The translations under genes were made by a program, and so were the position numbers. The notes under the pieces were generated by a model, which was not told the origin of the DNA, ran no database searches, and was given only the letters and a program-made list of their open reading frames with translations. From the NCBI GenBank assembly GCA_002812745.2, contig NCSJ02000030.1, forward strand, positions 124,001 to 188,000: 64,000 nt of DNA, written 5' to 3'. This document shows, piece after piece, positions 48,871-63,632 of this stretch. Positions within the stretch are counted from its first letter, which is position 1. Each line of letters opens with the position of its first letter. Source of the stretch: Scytalidium lignicola. Lineage: Eukaryota > Ascomycota > Leotiomycetes.

Positions 48871-49932
48871 GCTGGACTAGACCCAAAATTGTACTGAAGT
48901 GGAAGCTCCTGATGTACTAGATTTGTTACTGTATGTGATCGAAAGTAACTAAGGTGGCCTGAGATTTATCGACGTTGAATATAACCTTGATTGATTCTGA
49001 AATTCAATCTCATTGCTAGCCTGTGGGTTGAATTTTTCTTTCAGACTATACAGGTTTAGCAAACAGTATTGTAGAGTAGATAGGAGCTTTGAAATCTGTG
49101 GTCCTCCTTATTCTTTTAATCATGCTGTCGTATGTAACTTTGAGGCTTAGCTAGTATGCACTAGTAAGACCTTGCGCTAAAAGAAAAGATGGTTGACGTT
49201 GAACAATTCGGATTGCGAGGAGGGTCCATGGGCGCAAAGGAGCACAAAGGTATATAACTTATAAGCAGCTTTTGCGAAATATGGGTTTCATATTGTCGAG
49301 ATGTCAAGACCGCTCAGAATTTTGCATCTTAGTAATTATTTCAAGTAGTGACACTTTCCAGCTACAAACGGTAATCTCTTGGCATCGCCTAATTCTGCCA
49401 TCTGTACGGAGGTCGCGGTAAAAAGTTACCGGACCGCACCAAAGACGCTAGTTTTGCGCATGTCATTGGATGTTACAGGCCTTTCAGTGAGTGAGATGCC
49501 TGAAGTGCCTTATAATTACAGGGCATTGACAGCCTGAAGGCCGCCGTAATTAAAGAGAATTTCTGGCGCCAAATAATTAGCGCCTTGGCGTAAATCCGGT
49601 TACATATTACCACGACCTCCGTATTTGGTAGATACTAGATTGATGGATACGCTCTAGACTAGACCTCATTAGTACTATACAAACCTTAAAAACAAGGTCC
49701 CTCCTTGCACAGGTGAACTTGACATACAGCCGAAATTTGAGCGTTTCCGTGGACAGTTCTCACTGGTTTCACCTAAACCCTTTCTTCTTTTGAGCCTTAC
49801 AAAGCAATTCCGACAAAGACTTGGCTTACTAAAAGTTCTGCAAATGGTGCTCTAAAGGAGGAGATTGACCTTGGAGTTGTACTGAAATTAGCTGTGAATT
49901 AGGCCTTTTTCTCTTATGCGGCGAATCTTTTC
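48871..49932. other. Decayed DNA between two transposase relics
   Basis: No readable gene; AT-rich and probably remains of mobile elements. Confidence 0.45.
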
Positions 49933-50211
49933 CTACCCTTCAAATAAAGCTTTGTATACAGCCTCCCTGAAAGTTTCACGTCCCTTGAATTGACCACCAC
50001 TGTACGATGAATGAAGTCCGGAATTAACCAAGGCGGTACGTAATAGGAAATGAAATAAGGCTTGCCAACCTCCTTGCCGAATAATCCGTGCTCCAGACTT
50101 TTCAGATCTCAATTGATCTACAAGGTCAGCCGCGTTCATGTGGTGCTTATACATATCAATAAATATCAGAGTTGGAAGCTTCTTTCCAGGCTGTGTTCTA
50201 AAGACTTTCAA
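49933..50211 (-). mobile_element. piggyBac-like transposase C-terminal fragment
   Basis: A 92-codon open frame contains YKHHMNAADLVDQLRS followed by GWQALFHFLLRTALVNSGL. This matches the spacing of the last catalytic block of DDE_Tnp_1_7/piggyBac transposases (N-x-M-x-x-x-D-x-x-D-Q-L-R-S, then W-x-x-x-x-F-x-x-L-L-x-x-A-x-V-N). The upstream catalytic half is not readable, so this is a fragment. Confidence 0.6.
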
Positions 50212-50842
50212 TGTATATAGTTGGTAGTCGAGACAGTAACATTCGCGTAATTCCGCGCAGGCTAGTCAGCAGAGCACAGCAAAATGGACACTCGTCGTGC
50301 TAGCTGACCGCTATTAACGCATTACATGATGTGGCATATTACTGTATTTAGACGGTAGATAATCTTATGGAGGACGTTCGAGGATATGAAACAGAAGCGG
50401 CTATATCAGTTCACAGACGCAAATGGAGCCCACGGACTTAAAGTACCTCTTCAATAAGGTATTAAACACTTAGAGGACTAATCTTTGAAGCTCACTTTGC
50501 TATCAACTAATCCACAAGGCCTCGTCAAACTTGGAACCCAAAGCTAAGATCGAGGATTATTGTAACCAGTGTTACAGATTATGTTCGGGGATATTAGCCA
50601 CTATAGCAAGTGGTTTCAAGGATCACTGGTTAACTGTACCTTGCTGATATAAGTTTCGCCTGTAGGGGCTCAACAGAACAGTGTACACTTTAGTTTGAAG
50701 TATCAACAAGCACATATATGGGTCATCACGAGATCAAGGCAGAATTGGGGGAAGTGAATTCATGTACAATAGAACTAGTGCGCTTTCAAGCTTAGTTGGG
50801 TGTAATGAACTACTACCACTTCTTCTAATTAACTACTAACTA
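50212..50842. other. AT-rich intergenic, no gene
   Basis: Upstream part of the piggyBac-like relic, not readable, and the 3' flank of the phosphatase gene. Confidence 0.45.
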
Positions 50843-52601
50843 TTACATGAGTAGTATACATATCACACCAGCTATAGATAATGTAATAGAACTACTTTTA
50901 ACTATGTTCCCCTCTCCAGTTTGAACAGTCGATATAGAGCTTGTAGCACTTGCTTGTGTGGTTGTTGTGCTCGCAATTGCACTATTATTTAAGCTCTTAC
51001 TCACGGCACATGTGCGATTCTTGTATAACGTAGCTGAGTCAAGAATAGAGCCATTCCTGCTGGCCACAAAATCATGCGTCAAGTGTGTGCAGTTGTGGAA
51101 CGTCAATTTTGACCAGCCATATGTTGCATTAGTGGTGTCAAGGCCAAATCGTTGGTATTTTTGATATGGAACCTGTAGTGTGTCCAAGCCATCGTAGTGT
51201 CCAGCTGCTCCATTTGTGATATACCATGGAAAATCGGGGTTGTTAAGTTCCTTGGGATCAACCACTCCATTTGCGAGCGGAGCATTGCGCTCGTATACAT
51301 GGCTGTGACCAGACAGTACAAGATCGACTTTGTAGTGGATAAGCAGAGGTTCAAAAACATCCTTGCAGGTCCAACAAATGGTACCAGAAGCATTTGCATG
51401 TGAGAGATACCATGGACGATGGCCAGCCACGATGACCCACGGAGTCTTAGAACGATTTACTGCCGCCAAATCTGCTGCTAGCCAATCTGTTTGAGCGTTC
51501 ATGATTGAGTTAAATGGGCCTGAATCAAATCCTTCGGGACCTCCTTTTTCATCCGGAGCAATAAAGCCATGACCGAGGTCTGTCTCAGTGTCTAGTTGGA
51601 TGTAGTGCACCATACCGTGGTCAAAGGAGTACCAGAAGTTCCCAGTGCCTTTAGATTCTTCCGACGGCATACGAAAGTGATTACGGTAGCCCGTGAAGTT
51701 GTTTTGACCCGGTACGCAGATAGATGAATCGTAGGAAATATTCCTGCTAGTATCGGTAGTGCCTCCGTTATCGCAATTAGATTCGTGATTACCAGGCCCT
51801 ACCATGTAGGCCTTTATGCTAGTAACAGTAGTCATCTCATCGTAAAAGTCATTCAGGATGGATTCATAGACTTTGACCCCGTCGGCAATTGTGGTATTAG
51901 GAAGGAACCCTTGAATTTCTTCCTTAAGCCAGTAGTCGGCGTATGCTATATCACCGGCTAAAGACATGTTAGAGCAATATTTGTGTAGCGGTTGTAAATT
52001 ACTCACGATGCCAAAGGAAGTCGAACTGGTTGACGGCTGCAGTTAACGATTGAATGGTATTGTTGTCCCCGGCTGGAAGGATATTAGTTGGATTTACACC
52101 TTTTCCAGCAGTGCTCGTGAGACCTTGCGGCCCCATAGTTCCCAAATCCACAACGACAGCGATTGAATATGGAGTGACATCACCAGCTCGCCTGCTTGTA
52201 CGAAATGTGTATGGTGCTTTTGTGTTATCGTGGATGAGGTGGCTGGGCAAATAATAATAAACAGTATCTGGTTGCAAGCCGGTAATCTTGACATGGTTGT
52301 TGTACGTTAAAGATGTCGAATAAGTTATTGAGACATTAGAAGCTGCTGACATCGTCATGGAACTTGGAGACAAGCCATATTTGACTGTCGGATTCGCAAG
52401 TTGAACAAAGGAGTTCCAAGACACATACATTCCTGTGTCGCCGGCATAAGCTAGGCGGACTTGGGATTTGATTGTGTCATTGCTTGTGGCATATATCAAT
52501 TGTCCTAGTAAGACAATGACCACAAGCTCGTAATAGAGTGAACGCATTCTAGCAGCCGCTACAAGTGCTAGATGTAAAACGAGAAGAAAGGCCACAAGCA
52601 C
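50843..52601 (-). CDS. Secreted or GPI-anchored purple acid phosphatase
   Basis: Two exons, 52601-52007 and 51957-50843, in phase across a 49-nt intron, giving 569 residues. The N-terminus is hydrophobic (signal peptide from ATG 52601; ATG 52547 is an alternative). A fibronectin-like purple acid phosphatase N-domain follows (QVRLAYAGDTGMYVSWNSF). The metallophosphatase motifs are complete: VVDLG, GDIAYADYW, GNHES, AGHRPWY and GHSHVYER. The usual C-terminal domain runs from PWYITNGAAGHYDGL to TLYKNRTC. A Ser/Thr-rich stalk and a hydrophobic end (SITLSIAGVICILLM) suggest GPI anchoring. The enzyme releases phosphate from extracellular esters with a dinuclear metal centre. A CACGTG element lies 176 bp upstream. 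Phosphate-starvation control is therefore likely but inferred. Confidence 0.93.
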
Positions 52602-52776
52602 AAGAAAAGTTCAAGCTATATCAAGAGCAGACTGAAATCTGAGAATTACCTACTAATTTATACATTCATTGAAGAGAACTGGGATGACGATGTTAAATGG
52701 CGCTAAATGTCAGAAGCTTTGATCCATTTTCAATGCCTAATTCCCTGTTACTTTAGAGGTTAACCGTTAATTGCAA

Positions 52777-52782
52777 CACGTG
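52777..52782. promoter_or_regulatory. CACGTG element upstream of the phosphatase gene
   Basis: A palindromic CACGTG, the core recognised by PHO4/NUC-1-type bHLH regulators of phosphate genes, lies 176 bp before the start codon. A single copy can occur by chance. Confidence 0.45.
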
Positions 52783-54125
52783 CTTGTTGAATTAGACAAC
52801 AAGCTACATTTCAGAGCTGTAGTTGACTGAAACTAAAACTAGAGAATATCCGTGTGGATCAGGGACATCCCGGAAATCGGTCGCTGGTGGATCAAGAACA
52901 CTACCGTGACTACCTAGAAGTGCGATCAAGGGTTCGAGAACTCCGCCAAATCCAGTATATTGCAGGGTTTATCATTAGATGATTAAATTTACGAAATATT
53001 TTAAGCCAATTAGCTCTCCATGTGCTCTTCTATTATCATTATCACCATATCGGACATTATAAAGAGCTAATGTTTGCTGAGCTCAGGATTTTCCTCCATC
53101 ACTGCCTCTTCATCCAGTTCTCTTCGTCTTATAATTAACTATTTGTTTATTCAGCAGAAAATAGGACTAAAGTACGACAATGAAAAATATTTTAATCGCT
53201 GCCCATTACTTGAAAGGGACAGAGAAAGAGAAAGAAAACAACTTCATTTGGTCTTCGAGATTTACTAGCCGTATTCGGTATGGTGGGGTTTCTACGTTCG
53301 AGTTAGATAACGAGATTATCGAATTGGATCATGAAAGTATGTCACTACAATAGACGCCCTTAAAAATCCGAAATTAGGTGACATTCTAGTGACATACTCT
53401 TTATTCTTAATTCGAGTGTTGAGTTTGGTGAATGTCCAACCCCAGTAAAAATACCACAAACTCCATGTTTGACAATCAGACCCCCCGGATGAAAAGGATA
53501 GGTGGGTAGTATGCGGACAGATAATAGTGATCTACCCCAAGATGCTCTTGTATCCCATCATCTCTTGGTAATTCCGGTCTCGGGACTGTGGAAGAATTAC
53601 CTTTTAAGGCCTTGTTACTGGAGGCTGTCTACATCCGTTAGGAAACAAACTGCGCTATGTCATGCCAGCGTCTAACCAAGGTCGTTCAAATGTATACTGA
53701 GACTTCGATGCCAAGGCGCTGGATTTTGAGTTTCGAAATCCTTTGACGGTATCTTACTCTGGCCAGGATGGGACGAATGTCTGCTTCGCTTCATCATGTC
53801 GTGGTGGAAAGTNNNCTTCNAATAANCNAATAGCTCGAGCACTTTGAACTCAATAGTCTTTCAGCCATGGAAAAAAGAACGGGTTTCAACAACTTAATCA
53901 TACGTTTCTTCCAGAAATGGCTTGGCAATCGTATTAGTAGTCGGTAATAAAGCATCAGCTCAGCTGTGATTGAAGGCTGGGCGAAATCAGATGAGCCCGT
54001 GGCCAATCAATAGAAGAGAGAGCGTCATTCTGCTCTCTTTTGCTTGAACACATGCGACTTTATAATTTTCGGGCTTGGCAGCGGCGTTTTGACACCTGTA
54101 TTTAAGGCGGGATGGCTTCGTTATT

Positions 54126-54134
54126 TTATCAGAT
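54126..54134 (-). promoter_or_regulatory. SreA-type GATA site (ATCTGATAA) upstream of FTR1
   Basis: The minus strand reads ATCTGATAA, a full match to the ATCWGATAA site bound by the fungal iron-responsive GATA repressor SreA, 131 bp before the start codon. Two more GATA cores (TGATAA on the minus strand near 54147; AGATAA near 54177) lie between it and the gene. Confidence 0.6.
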
Positions 54135-54264
54135 CATCTTGATCTTATCAATATAATCTCAACTCAGACAACACAAGATAATCAGAGTTGGTTCAGCTCC
54201 TGACTTCTCCTATTACGTCTTCACTTTCATCACCTCAATACCATATCTCAATCATTCATCTACC

Positions 54265-55532
54265 ATGACAGTCAACGTCTTTGCGGTTCCAGTCTTCTTC
54301 ATTGTCTTCAGGGAGACCCTGGAGACGTCCATTATCGTTGCTGTTCTCTTAGCTTTTCTAAAACAGACTTGCTATAATCCGGACCAAGATATCACAGTCT
54401 ACAGGCGACTAGTTAGACAGGTAAGCTTCCTTTAACCTCCTGTTTTTTTTAGCAATATCCTTAACTATGACCTAGGTGTGGATAGGAACGATAACTGGCT
54501 TTCTAATCACTCTTGCTATCGGCGGCGGCCTCATTGGAGCATTCTATCACCTCGGAAGAGATCATTGGGCATCAACTGAATACTACTGGGAGGCCGCATT
54601 TAGCATTCTTGCTTCTATCATTATCACTCTAATGGGTGCTGCATTACTTCGTGTCTCGAAGATGCAAGAGAAGTGGCGTGTCAAACTCGCAAAGGCTTTG
54701 CAGAAGAAATCTGCCGAAGAGGAAGAAATAACGGGAAGTAGGTTTAAGAGATGGTGCGAGAAGTATATGATGTTTGTTCTTCCATTTATTACAGTCTTAA
54801 GAGAGGGTATTGAGGCCATAGTCTTCGTTGCTGGAGTATCTTTCTCTGCTCCTGCAACATCAGTGCCTTTGCCTGTCTTTGTGGGTCTTGCTGCTGGCTC
54901 TATTTGTGGCTATGTAATCTACAGGTAAGTTTTCAAGAAGAATCAGTAATCTAATTACTAATATCTAGAAGGGGTGGATCAAAAGCAAAACTTCAGTATT
55001 TCTTAATTGCTTCAACATGTATTTTGTACCTTGTTGCTGCTGGTTTGTTCTCACGTGCGATATGGTACTTAGAAGCTCAACAATGGAATAATCATGTAGG
55101 CGGTTCAGCTGCAGAAGTCGGAGCAGGTCCAGGCTCTTATAATATCGATCAAAGTATTTGGCATATTAATGTTGGTCATTTAAAACCTTTATGTTAGATA
55201 TGTTAGCTGATAACTTCTAGGGTGCTAGTCCAGAGTACAATGGCGGTGGGGTCTGGGGAATCTTAAACTCTCTAGTTGGTTGGCAGAATTCTGCTACATA
55301 TGGTTCGGTAATCTCTTATAATATCTACTGGATTGTTGTAATTCTCGGCTTTCTCTCATTAAGATACCAGGAAGTCAAAGGACATTGGCCTCTAATAGCG
55401 AAGAGAACCACAGGCGCTGGAGACAATTTGCATATTAATGAAGGGGTTAATCATGGTGAGTTTGGTCATCAAGAGATGAGAGCCGTGGAAGAGGTCTTGA
55501 AACTTCCTGTCCATTCAAAGTCTGTGAACTAG
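54265..55532 (+). CDS. FTR1: High-affinity iron permease FTR1
   Basis: Four exons: 54265-54420, 54476-54924, 54969-55170 and 55221-55532. All phases agree, giving 372 residues. Seven hydrophobic segments are visible. The two iron-translocation motifs are RETLETS near the N-terminus (R-E-x-L-E) and [14 protein letters not shown] in the fourth segment (R-E-G-I-E in place of the usual R-E-G-L-E). FTR1 moves ferric iron across the plasma membrane together with a multicopper ferroxidase of the FET3 type; no such partner is adjacent in this window, which is unlike many ascomycete genomes where the two are divergent neighbours. Promoter GATA sites suggest SreA control. The acidic extracellular loops between segments 6 and 7 keep [10 protein letters not shown] near the usual CCxPE position, here GASPE. 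Confidence 0.93.
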
Positions 55533-55747
55533 ACTTAGACGGAGCTTGTAAACAGTGGGTTTTATAGCTGTTTTTTCCCTAAGCATAGCCACCCACCTTC
55601 AAATTTGCTCAACAAGAGCCATCATTGATCGTGGTGTCCCTTTTATAACACTTTTCATCCGAATTAGAATTCAACTGATTTGTAACTTCTCGAAGTCTAG
55701 TATTTACATTTTCTCACAAGTTTATAATCTAAGCCTCTCACGGATTG

Positions 55748-59702
<3,955 letters not shown>

Positions 59703-61824
59703 ATGGACGAGAAACGAGACGAGGTTGCGCAGGACGCCGACCGCGAGCACAACCTCCACCAGCCATCATTCGAGTCCAACGGGTCGCAGGACGCTGCATT
59801 GCAGGAGAAGGAGCTCGAGCGCAGTGGCTTGTCCGAGCAGAGTAGCACCACCCTCAGAGATGCAGACGCGGCCGCAGCAATAGCTAGAGCAGATCCAACA
59901 ACCACAACAGCAGCATATGCCCAAGCAGATACAGAGGCAGAAGCTACCAGCGACGATGCGAATCATCCTCAGCCCCACGGCGGAGCTCCAGGTGGTGCTG
60001 CTGTTGCGACAGCAAGACCAGAAGAGCCCGAGGCTTTGCGATCCAACTTCCAAACCGTCATCATCATGCTCTCGCTCTGCGCCGCTGTCTTCTTGGCCGC
60101 CCTCGACACCACCATCATCACGACTGCCCTGCCAGTCATCAGCGAGCACTTCCACTCTTCTGCTGGCTACACTTGGATCGGTTCCGCCTATCTTCTGGCC
60201 TCGGCTGCTTCTACACCCTCCTGGGGCAAGATCTCCGATATCTGGGGTCGCAAGCCCATCGTGATCTTTGCCGCCGCCGTCTTCTTCATCGGCTCCACCC
60301 TGGCAGCTACCAGTGTGAGCATCGGCATGTTGATTGCCGCGCGAACCGTCCAGGGGATTGGCGGTGGTGGTTTGATCGTCCTAGTCAATATCTGCATCAG
60401 CGATCTCTTCAGCATGCGCAATCGCAGCAAGTACTATGGCATTGTGGGCATGGTCTGGGCTTTTGCTAGTGCTATTGGCCCGATCTTGGGTGGATTGTTC
60501 ACGCAGAAGGTGTCGTGGCGGTGGTGTTTCTATATCAATTGTGAGTTTCCAAGTTTTTGGTTATTTCACAGAAGAAAAAGGGGAGAAAATATTGCAAAAA
60601 TCAAAAATAGAGGGAAGAAGTTTTTTATTTAGCAACAAAATACTGACTCTTTCTATAGTACCCATCACCGGAACAGTCATCATCGCCCTGGTCCTCTTCC
60701 TGCATCTGCATAACCCCAAGACTCCGGTTTGGGATGGCTTGAAAGCCGTGGATTGGCTGGGAACTCTTACCATCGTCGGAGGCACCTTGATGCTCCTCCT
60801 AGGCTTAGAATTCGGCGGCGTCTTCGATCCCTGGGGTTCTGCTAGGGTCGTCTGCCTGATCGTCTTTGGTATCGTCACAACCGGCATCTTCATCATCATT
60901 GAGTGGAAGGTGGCAAGATATCCTGTCATGCCTCTTGCTCTCTTTAGCGGATTGTCCAATGTCGCCTGTATGGGCGTCTGCTTCTGCCATGGCTTCGTCT
61001 TCATCGCGGGATCTTACTACCTTCCTCTCTACTTCCAAGGTGTCCTCGGAGCAACACCAATCCTCTCAGGAGTCTACCAGCTCACTTTCGCTCTCTCCCT
61101 TTCCATCGTAGCTGCCGTCACAGGAGCCTTCATAAAGAAAACCGGAAAATACCTCCCACCAATCTGGTTCGGTTTGACGTTCATGACTCTTGGTTTCGGC
61201 CTTTTCATTGATCTCCAACCAACTGCCAACTGGGCTAAGATAATCATCTTCCAGATCATCGCCGGTATTGGTGTCGGCCCCAACTTCCAGTCTCCCCTCA
61301 TCGCCCTGCAATCCATGGTCCCGACACGTGATATTGCCACCGCAACCGCGACATTCGGCTTCATGCGTGCGCTCGCAACATCCATCTCCGTCGTCATCGG
61401 CGGTGTTGTCTTCCAGAACGAGATGCAGAAACGTTACGGCAGTCTTGCTGCCGCGCTAGGTCCAGGCACAGCCTCTGCCTTAACAGGTGGTGCAGCGGGC
61501 TCCAGCATCGGCATCGTCAACGCCCTGCCACCCGCGCAGCGAACAATCGCCCGCAAGGCGCTCTTCGAGAGCTTGAGGACCATGTGGATCGTCTTCGTGG
61601 CTTTTGGTGCCTTGGGTCTGTTCACGAGCTTCTTCATTGTGAAGAATAAGCTCAGCAAGGAGCACCAGCTTACCAAGACTGGGCTTGCGGAGGAGGAAGT
61701 TAAGAGGAGGGAGAGAAAGCAAGAGAAGAAGGATAAGGAAGCGGCGGCAGCAGCAGCAACCGCTGCTGCTGTTGGAAATGGAGAGGGTAATGGCCATGGA
61801 GTCGTGAGCAAGGAGGAAGTTTAA
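59703..61824 (+). CDS. MFS drug:H+ antiporter, DHA2 (14-helix) type
   Basis: Two exons, 59703-60540 and 60659-61824, joined by a 118-nt intron, giving 667 residues. A polar, Ala/Glu-rich N-terminal tail of about 110 residues precedes the membrane core. DHA2 signatures: LDTTIITTALPVISEHF in helix 1 (motif D1-like), WIGSAYLLASAASTPSWGKI, SDIWGRKPI (motif A), ARTVQGIGGGGLIVL (motif B), and AIGPILGGLFTQKVSWRWCFYIN (motif C). Further helices follow from LPITGTVIIAL to FGALGLFTSFFIV. Relatives export toxic compounds or vacuolar basic amino acids. The charged C-terminal tail (KEHQLTKTGLAEEEVKRRE) is cytoplasmic. No biosynthetic genes adjoin, so a general efflux role is more likely than a cluster-specific one; substrate unknown. 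Confidence 0.93.
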
Positions 61825-62587
61825 GTTAATAATATACCCCCCCACTCAAAAGATTTTTCTTATATAAAGTTTTAATAAAAGTATAGATGGGGAAAAGTTA
61901 AAAAGACGCATGCATAATGAATTTGCATTTCTAGTTTTTTAGAGCACGGCGTTGTTGGTTGGCTTTTTTGTGTGGGTTTTTTTTTTTGACCATACATCTA
62001 TATTATATAATGTCTTCATATACCGAGATGTTTTAAAAGCAGATTTTAAGAATCTATTAATTCTAAAAATAATATATATTTATCTAGATGGCCTAATTTT
62101 TGTTTCTCTCAAGTGTGTATAAATGAGTTGAGTGTGATAACTGGAGTTGACTTAGGCTTTAACCTATTTAATCTTAGCTTGTGTATTAATAATCAATGTT
62201 GACCAATAAGGTTGTTATCTCTGCTCACCACCTCAATTTCAACGAGACTTGTTGCGATTCAAGCTAACTCAAACTCAGACTCAAGTTTGAGTTATTGAGT
62301 TGTTTTTTACACATACTGATTTCTCTCTCATTATTTTGTAATGTGCATTAATTATCTTAGTGTGAATATAAACTAGGTGTACTGATAAATTTTAGATTTT
62401 TTCTAATCTCACGGGGGAACACCATTAGAAATTCAGAATGATTTATTTTAATTCTTTCGTCGAATTAATAAACTGGCACCGACTCTATAGAATAATTTCT
62501 GAACGAGCCTGAACATACTCTCCTCCAAACCCAAGGGAGTTGAACAAGATCCTCAAGTGGGATTTCACTTGGTGCCCAAACCTTAAC
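61825..62587. other. AT-rich intergenic between convergent genes
   Basis: No gene. A small inverted repeat of aactca/tgagtt units lies at about 62265-62303. Confidence 0.55.
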
Positions 62588-63632
62588 TTAGGGGAGTCCA
62601 ACAAGCTTGTCAAGCTCCTCAACGGAGTCACCTAGTACCCATATCTCTTCATACCGAGTATTAATCGCAAACTTAACGAAGCGTATGGTAAAGTCAATCC
62701 AACTCATCATCTGCTCCGGGTTTGTGGTTCCAGTATGCTGATTAAATTCGATTGTGTCGTGCTTATGAAGAGACATGAAGTTAACCNTTTTTTTAATCCC
62801 CAGTTAGATAAATCATCAACGAAGCCCAAGCCCAAATCATATTAACAAAAAAAAGGAAAAAGAGGACGAACCTTGAAAAATCGAGATCCTGAATATCCAT
62901 GGTGAGAGGTAACGCCTGGGGCGCCGTTCATGAGCTCGCAGATCTCAACGGTGGAAGAGGCACCCAAAATCCTAGCATAAACTCCGTGAAGGGGCAGATC
63001 GTAGAGCTTGGCGTTGTATCGATTTGAGAGGATGGTGCCATTACCCTCGACGCATTGAGTTGGCATTAGTTTACCGATGGTAGCTATTCTCAGTCAGTTA
63101 TTGTTCTTACAGGATTAGAGGTCAATAAGAGAGAGAGAAAGAGATGCTGGGTTCAGTCACCTTCGAAAAGACAGCACAGCATTGCAATTTTCTTGATTCC
63201 GTGAAGGGAAAATTGTTCTCCGAATCCACAGCCTATGTGAATGTGAAGGCCGGTGCTATTTGTCTTCCAGAGAACAGCATTACCAACAGACCTAACGCCT
63301 AAACAAAAAACTTCTCTCCAAGCAGTGGCATCTGTATCATAGAAGATGGGTGAAACTAGTTCAAAGCCATAATGCGAGGTGGAGCTACTGTCAGATGTAT
63401 CCGAGGTGACATTGTTGATGGTTGCGTCAACTGCTACATTCCAGATCGTATAATCGGGAGCCAGTCCACGGTTTGATAATGGCAAGTATGTCCGAGCCGG
63501 CATACCAGCAGCAGAAAGAGCATCTGCGATCAGATTCAGCTGAGCTGGGACGTTTGTTGGGAGAGGTTTAGTAGAAGGTGTTGCCCGGCTCAGTGCAACG
63601 CCTTCAATTTCAATACCAACGGAGAACGGCAT
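62588..63632 (-). CDS. Amidoligase-family protein (PF12224-like), stand-alone
   Basis: Three exons, 63632-63161, 63083-62872 and 62785-62588, giving about 293 residues with all phases agreeing. The start at 63632 gives MPFSVGIEIEGVAL, the usual opening of the family (glutamine-synthetase-like fold, G-x-E-x-E). Further motifs: YTIWNVAVDATI (W-x-V-x-x-D), FELVSPIF, STGLHIHIGCGF (G-L-H-x-H), LSNRYNAKLY (normally a conserved R-R/R-Y segment), and DTIEFNQHTGTTNPEQMMSW (normally T-I-E-F-R-x-H). Known family logic predicts ATP-dependent amide-bond formation between a carboxylate and an amine. Here the last arginine of the EFR motif is replaced by N, which may affect catalysis. An N at 62787 lies at the intron 2 acceptor; AG is present with or without it. 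The substrate is unknown and there is no partner peptidase adjacent. Confidence 0.85.

Larger units (their letters stand above)
52602..54264. other. AT-rich intergenic with a sequence-ambiguity patch
   Basis: Divergent promoters of phosphatase and iron permease. Between them, 52.9-54.0 kb holds no recognisable gene. Ns cluster at 53812-53827. Confidence 0.5.

Noticed and set aside
52860..52950. Possible tRNA-like stretch with a ggttcgag box
   Set aside because: No matching A box and no cloverleaf stems could be drawn.
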